DNA from: JARIHD01 sp963815935
GTDB taxonomy: Bacteria; Patescibacteriota; Saccharimonadia; Saccharimonadales; UBA4665
Direction: 5' to 3'
Length of the DNA: 64,000 nucleotides
Assembly: GCA_963815935.1 (NCBI GenBank)
Contig: CAWFIL010000006.1
Location: 62,001 to 126,000, forward strand
Shown here one piece after another: positions 59,812-64,000 of the stretch. A program made the translations under genes and the position numbers. Numbering within the stretch: the stretch's first letter is position 1; each line of letters begins with the position of its first letter. The notes beneath the pieces were generated by a model that made no database searches, was not told where the DNA came from, and saw only the letters and a program-made list of their open reading frames with translations.

Positions 59812-61722
59812 TCATCGCCGCGGCCGACACCGGCGCGCCGTTCGGGTGCCGAGATCCGCGGGAGCGTCGGGCGTCGGATCCTCGACCGCATCCGGGGTCG
59901 CTGCCCGGGCCGGGTCAGCGGTGGTCTGGGCCTGCTGGAGCACCTCGATGATCTCGTCGCCGACGAGCTCCTCGCGCTCGAGCAGCGCGTCGCGCAGCGC
60001 GACCACCAGGTGCCGGTTCGCGTCGAGCAGCTCGCGCACGTCGGCCTTGCACCGCTCGAGGATGCGCTCGAGCCCGCGCCGGCCTTCGTCGTCGCCGACG
60101 ACACGCGCCACGATCCCCTGCCGCAGCGGACCCGCGTCCATCGCGTCGAAGCTCACGAGCGTCCCGGCCATGCCGAACGAGCCGACCATCTGCGCCGCGA
60201 GCAACGTCGCGCTCTGCAGGTCACCCGCCGGGCCGGTGCCGGACTCGCCGAAGAACAGCTCCTCCGCGGTCATGCCGCCGAAGCTGATCTGGATCGCCGA
60301 GACGAGCTCGGTGCGGGTGCGGGTGTAGCGCTCCTCGGTGTCGGAGTGCGCGAGCAGCCCGAGCGACTCGGCACGCTTGATGATGCTCAGCACCTCGAGC
60401 TTGCGACCGACGCCGACCAGGTACGCGACCACCGCGTGCCCGGCCTCGTGCGTGGCGATGATGCGCTTCTCCTGCTCGGTGTACTCGACGGGCTGCGCGA
60501 GCCCGATCTCCTCGGTGAGCTTCGCCTGCTGGACGTCGGCCCAGTCCATGGCCTCGCGGCCGTCGCGCAGGCACCAGACGAGCGCTTCGTCGAAGAGGTG
60601 CTCGATCATCACCGGCGAGTAGCCGAAGGTGATCGCGGCGAGCGTGTCGCGCCGCTCGTCCTTGTCGAGCTCGGGAACGTGCGCCTTCTTGTCCAGGTAG
60701 TAGTCGATGATCTCGCGCCGACCCTCGCGGCCCGGCAGGTCGAAGTGGATCGAGCGGTCGAACCGGCCCGGGCGCAGCAGCGCGGGGTCGAGGTCCGCGG
60801 CGCGGTTCGTCGCGCCGATCACGAGGATGTTCGACGCGGTCGGCGGCCGCTTCTCGATCTGACGGCCCGGACGCAGGAACCGGTTGACCCGGTCCATCGC
60901 CCAGCCGCGCAACCGGCCACCGATGGTCGGCTCGTCGAACGACTGCATCTGCACGAGCAGCTCGTTGACCACGCCGGCGATGCCCTCGCGCATGTCGGAG
61001 CGCGAGACACCGCGTCCGGCTTCACCTTGCGGCGACGTCATGCGCATGCCGCTGCGCGCGCCCGCGATCGCGTCGATCTCCTCGATGAAGCCGATCGCGC
61101 CGCCCTCGCGCTGCGCGGTCTTGCGCAGCGTGCTGAAGAACGAGCGGATCTTGCGGTTCGTCTGGCCGTAGTACATCGACTGGAACGCGCTCGCCGAGAC
61201 GAACAGGAACGGCACGCCGGCTTCGCGCGCCATCGCCTTGGCCATGTAGGTCTTGCCGGTGCCGGGCGGTCCCTCGAACAGGATCGCCCTGCGCGGGTTG
61301 CCACCCATCCGGTCGCGGAACGTCTTGTACGCGAGGAACAGGTTGAGGGTCTTGATGACCTCGTCCTTCACGATGCCGAGGCCGACGACGTCGTCGAAGG
61401 TCACCGGGATCTCGCTCGGCCGGTACTGCGTGTGCGGCGAGCGGCCGGCCGCAACCAGCGGCACCACCATCACCATGCCGAGGACGACCACGAGGATCAG
61501 CCCGGGCAGGAAGTCCTTGAGGCCGGCGGGGATCGTGAGGTCCGGCAGACCGAGGTGGATCGGGTTGCCACCGACCCAGCGGACGTACAGGAACGCGCAG
61601 AGGATCGCGAGCGGGATCCCGACCTGCACCAGACGGCGCCGGCGGTGCGACTCGCGCTGCTGCGCGACGTCGCCGACGGCGCCTCGCAGCACCTCGGCCG
61701 AGCCAAGCATCCGAACGTCCAT
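59812..61722 (-). CDS. FtsH-type membrane AAA protease
   Basis: 636 residues from ATG 61722. Two membrane helices (about 32-48 and 72-95), then the AAA domain: Walker A FEGPPGTGKTYMAKAMARE near residue 150, Walker B IGFIEEIDAIAGARSG, SRH IGATNRAADLDPALLRPGRFDR. Zinc protease site HEAGHAVVAYL near residue 424 and a downstream AGDLQSAT segment. The insertion between Walker B and SRH and the short N-terminal loop differ from standard FtsH, as in actinobacterial FtsH-like paralogs. The tail is Ala/Thr/Asp-rich. Confidence 0.9.
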   Translation of the reverse strand: MDVRMLGSAEVLRGAVGDVAQQRESHRRRRLVQVGIPLAILCAFLYVRWVGGNPIHLGLPDLTIPAGLKDFLPGLILVVVLGMVMVVPLVAAGRSPHTQYRPSEIPVTFDDVVGLGIVKDEVIKTLNLFLAYKTFRDRMGGNPRRAILFEGPPGTGKTYMAKAMAREAGVPFLFVSASAFQSMYYGQTNRKIRSFFSTLRKTAQREGGAIGFIEEIDAIAGARSGMRMTSPQGEAGRGVSRSDMREGIAGVVNELLVQMQSFDEPTIGGRLRGWAMDRVNRFLRPGRQIEKRPPTASNILVIGATNRAADLDPALLRPGRFDRSIHFDLPGREGRREIIDYYLDKKAHVPELDKDERRDTLAAITFGYSPVMIEHLFDEALVWCLRDGREAMDWADVQQAKLTEEIGLAQPVEYTEQEKRIIATHEAGHAVVAYLVGVGRKLEVLSIIKRAESLGLLAHSDTEERYTRTRTELVSAIQISFGGMTAEELFFGESGTGPAGDLQSATLLAAQMVGSFGMAGTLVSFDAMDAGPLRQGIVARVVGDDEGRRGLERILERCKADVRELLDANRHLVVALRDALLEREELVGDEIIEVLQQAQTTADPARAATPDAVEDPTPDAPADLGTRTARRCRPRR

Positions 61723-61854
61723 GGACCCGCCAACCTCCCCTCTCCGGCATCCGCTTATCGGCCCACGGATAGTGGTGCTGAAGTCACGTTGTGTGGGAAG
61801 TGAGTGTACCCGGGCGTTCTCGGACGTTCTCCGGCGCCTTGTTAGGGTCGGCCG

Positions 61855-62255
61855 GTGACCGGCATCGACGTTCGGATCAGCCGGCTGGAGCAGGGGCTGG
61901 TCACCGTGATCCTGCTCGGCGGCTTCGTCTTCGGCCTCCCCTGGAGCATCCCGCTCGCGGCCCTGATCGTGGCCGCCGACGCTGCGTTCGGGTCGTCCGG
62001 GCCGATCCCGAGGCTCTGGAACGGCGTGATCGCCGGCCGGGTCAAGGCCGCCACCACCTTCGAGGACCCGGGCGCCGCGCAGACCCAGGCGCTGGTCACC
62101 CTGGTGGCGCTCGCCGTGGCCACGCTGCTGCTCATCGCCGACGCCGCCGGGCTCGCGACCCTGCTCGCCGTCGATCGTGGCCGCCTCGAGCGCGCTGGCG
62201 ACGGTCGGGCCTGTTCTGCGCCGGCTGCGAGCTCTACCGCCGTCGCCGCGGGTGA
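61855..62255 (+). CDS. DUF4395 membrane protein, two frameshifts
   Basis: About 133 residues, start GTG 61855 (TGIDVRISRLEQGLVTVILLGGFVFGLPW). Helices at about 15-45 and 78-100. Extra bases near 62170 and 62210 break the frame; joining gives SIVAASSALATVG and LFCAGCELYRRRRG, whose CxGCE end is typical of DUF4395. The length of 3n+2 agrees with two insertions. Convergent with the RmlC gene. Confidence 0.7.
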
Positions 62256-62260
62256 GCCGC

Positions 62261-62290
62261 GACGCCGCTCGACGCCGCTCGACGCCGCTC
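62261..62290. repeat. Three tandem copies of a 10-bp repeat
   Basis: GACGCCGCTC repeated three times between the convergent DUF4395 and RmlC genes. Confidence 0.8.
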
Positions 62291-62294
62291 GACC

Positions 62295-62830
62295 TCAGGC
62301 CGGGAGCATCTCGCGAGCGATGTCCGCGACGAGCGGGTTCGTCTGGTCGCGCTCCGAGAGGATCGGGTTCGCGCCCGGCCAGTCGATGCCCAGCGCCGGG
62401 TCGTCCCACGCGACGCCGAGCTCGTCGGCCGGGTTGTAGTAGTTGTCGACGAGGTAGGTGATCGTCACGTCGGTGATCGCGTAGAAGCCGTGCGCGACGC
62501 CACGCGGGATGTAGAGCCCGCGGTGCAGCTCGCCGTCGAGCTCCACCGTGAGCGACGCCCCACGCGTGGGCGACGACACCCGCAGGTCGTGCAGCGCGGC
62601 GAGCACCCGGCCGATCGGGACGTACCAGTAGTCGGCCTGGAACCGGTGGTAGTGCAGCCCGACCAGCGTGTTCGCCTGCGGTCGGCGCGGTTGCCCTGCA
62701 CCATCGTCGGCGCCTCGGGCCGAGCCACTCCTGGCGGAACGTCTCGACGAAGACGCCCCGCGGGTCGTCCAGAGCGTCGGCTCGACGACGACCACGCCGT
62801 CGATCTCCGTGCCGGAGTCACCAGTGCCAG
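62295..62830 (-). CDS. rmlC: dTDP-4-dehydrorhamnose 3,5-epimerase, frameshifted
   Basis: Cupin-fold epimerase of dTDP-L-rhamnose synthesis. EIDGVVVVEPTLW at the start; shifts near 62700-62760 lead to NTLVGLHYHRFQADYWYVPIGRVLAALHDLRVSSPTRGASLTVELDGELHRGLYIPRGVAHGFYAITDVTITYLVDNYYNP and DDPALGIDWPGANPILSERD. HYHR and the VAHGF segment carry the usual catalytic and binding residues. The exact start is uncertain. Confidence 0.82.
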
Positions 62831-62834
62831 GGTC

Positions 62835-63346
62835 AGCCTCGCTCCGAGCAGTCGGCCGTAGCGACCCTGGTAGAAGAGCAGCGGTCCGGCGTCGGCGTCG
62901 AGGCCGAGCTCGTGCACCCGACCGATGACGATCACGTGGTCGCCGGCCTCGTGCTCCGCCTCGATCGTGCAGTCGAGGTACGCGTGCACGTCGTCGAGGA
63001 TCGGGCCCCTCGACCCGATCCGCCATTCGATCTGACCGAACCGGTCGACGCCCCGCGTCGCGAAGAGCTGCGAGATCTGCTCCTGGTGCTCGTCGAGCAC
63101 GTTGACGGTGAAGTGGCCGGCGCGTCTGGATGCGCGGCCACGTGCTCGAGGTCTTGGCCGCGCAGAACAGCACGAGCGGCGGGTCGAGCGACACCGACGT
63201 GAACGAGTTCGCGGCCAGACCCGACCGGCTCGTCGCCGTCCATCGCGGTGATGACGGTGATGCCGGTGGCGAAGTGCCCGAGCACCGGGCGGAAGGACGC
63301 GGCGTCGGGGTGAGGATCTCGGTGTCGGGGTGCTCGTCGGTCAACG
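62835..63346 (-). CDS. Flavin reductase-like (DIM6/NTAB) protein, frameshifted
   Basis: About 170 residues spread over frames: FRPVLGHFATGITVITAMDGDEPVG, LAANSFTSVSLDPPLVLFCAAKTS, and VLDEHQEQISQLFATRGVDRFGQIEWRIGSRGPILDDVHAYLDCTIEAEHEAGDHVIVIGRVHELGLDADAGPLLFYQGRYGRL. This is the FMN-binding domain that supplies reduced flavin to monooxygenases. Probable TTG start at 63346, overlapping the stop of the upstream gene. Confidence 0.75.
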
Positions 63347-64000
63347 ATCCACCACAGGCGCGCCGGGTCCATCGCCGGAGCTTCGGTCGCGGGCACGTTC
63401 GCACCGATCGGGCGGTGCGGCGGCGCGAGGTTGAGCGCAGAGACCCTCGGCCGCGGCGAGCACCTCGACCGCCGACGTGCGGGCCGCGGTGTCGCGCGCG
63501 TCGCGCAGGAGCTCGTCGATCTGGTCGTCGCTGTGCGCGGGATCGTGGTGGAACAGCGCCAGCCGCTGCGCACCCGACTCCCTCGCGACGTGCACCGCGT
63601 AGTCGACCGTGCAGTGGCCCCAGTGCGCGCTTCTTCTCGAACTCGTCCGGCGTGTGCTGCGCGTCGTGGATGAGCAGGTCGACGCCGTCGCAGAGGTCGA
63701 GCACCTCGTCGGGGACGAAGTCGTCGGACTGGCCGTCGACGCACCCCTGACCGTGGTCGGACAGGTAGGCGATCGAGACGCCGTCCAGCTCGAGGCGGTA
63801 GCCGAGCGTCGGTCCGACGTGCCGGATCCACCGCGAGCGCACCTTCGCGTCGCCGATCGGGAAGTCGTCGTCGCCGGCGTCGTGGAAGTTGAGCGTGCCC
63901 TCGAGCTGTCGGGCCGGATCGGGAAGTACGGCGGGCGCATCATCCCGGCGAACACCTCGCCGAGCGGTCCTTCCGCCTGCTGGGGTCCGTAGACGTCGAC
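63341..64000 (-). CDS. Metallo-beta-lactamase-fold hydrolase, 5' end outside window, frameshifted
   Basis: The C-terminal part of an MBL-fold enzyme, probably a cyclic-nucleotide phosphodiesterase or RNase Z relative: RSRWIRHVGPTLGYRLELDGVSIAYLSDHGQG, FVPDEVLDLCDGVDLLIHDAQHTPDEFEKK, then in the next frame AHWGHCTVDYAVHVARESGAQRLALFHHDPAHSDDQIDELL. The SDH, HDAQHT and FHHDP motifs supply metal ligands. The N-terminal HxHxDH motif lies beyond base 64,000. Confidence 0.75.
   Translation of the reverse strand, partial: VDVYGPQQAEGPLGEVFAGMMRPPYFPIRPDSSRARSTSTTPATTTSRSATRRCARGGSGTSDRRSATASSWTASRSPTCPTTVRGASTASPTTSSPTRCSTSATASTCSSTTRSTRRTSSRRSAHWGHCTVDYAVHVARESGAQRLALFHHDPAHSDDQIDELLRDARDTAARTSAVEVLAAAEGLCAQPRAAAPPDRCERARDRSSGDGPGAPVVDR

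Noticed and set aside
58283..60328. A 681-codon plus-strand open frame in the GC-rich part
   Set aside because: It lies antisense to the ABC exporter and FtsH-type genes, which carry clear catalytic motifs; its Arg/Glu/Asp/His-rich composition is typical of a GC-rich shadow frame.
1..64000. CRISPR arrays, rRNA genes, integrases and origins
   Set aside because: Looked for regularly spaced repeats, rRNA sequences, recombinase motifs and DnaA-box clusters; none seen.

Overview
The window holds two unrelated pieces of DNA. Bases 1 to about 57,460 (medium GC) look like a Patescibacteria genome, most likely Candidatus Saccharibacteria (TM7). The signs are long ribosomal-protein operons without L30, zinc-free versions of S14, L33 and L36, compact genes with 1-26 base overlaps, very short or absent 5' leaders, charged tails on ribosomal proteins and a patchy metabolism. 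TGA is used as a normal stop. From about 57,460 to 64,000 the sequence becomes very GC-rich, with actinobacterial-type genes (ABC exporter pair, FtsH-type protease, DUF4395, RmlC, flavin reductase, MBL hydrolase). An ABC gene is cut at the change point, so the contig is probably chimeric there.

Layout of the left part: the end of murD; a YkgJ-type gene; the S10/spc ribosomal operon (L3 to L15, 1.77-10.5 kb, closed by a terminator); a 10.6 kb accessory island (SGNH hydrolase, PNPOx-like, NlpC/P60-like, Nudix, DUF2127, pilin-like and secreted proteins, LigA-like membrane protein, C-N hydrolase, membrane metallophosphoesterase); then the rest of spc/alpha (secY, infA, L36, S13, S11, S4, rpoA, L17, L13, S9, 21.2-27.0 kb). 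Next come an RNA methyltransferase gene and an operon of DAHP synthase, trpS, a C39-like/RluD fusion, holB and a TPR protein. It is preceded by a textbook attenuator whose leader peptide carries Phe-Phe-Tyr-Trp-Phe. Three tRNA genes, a TrmB-like regulator facing yvcK, a HAD protein and L33 follow. A GT4-GH57-GH15 glycogen-type operon, Maf, PEBP, a small kinase and pgl-gnd come after that. The last stretch (50.0-55.4 kb) looks like a small RiPP locus of graspetide type: an ATP-grasp ligase, a 75-residue Thr/Asp-rich candidate precursor, a double methyltransferase with a PRMT-like first half, a helical-repeat protein and a divergent TrmB-like regulator. An NYN protein and a THEP1-like/SWIM/Nudix fusion end this part.

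Three themes run across the left part. First, about twenty genes have a -10 element ending 6-9 bases before the ATG, which predicts leaderless transcripts. Second, four GC-rich genes for membrane-anchored or secreted proteins (12.7, 16.9, 37.6 and 47.1 kb) stand out by codon use, have structured 5' leaders, and are followed by long hairpins without a T tract. Third, many conserved genes (rplB, rpsC, rplP, rpsQ, secY to rplQ) are broken by single-base shifts, concentrated at 3.8-6.2 and 21.4-25.9 kb. These are more likely sequence errors than real mutations, because the genes are essential and both reading frames keep conserved residues.

All functional calls come from reading motifs and remembered family features; no database search was possible.
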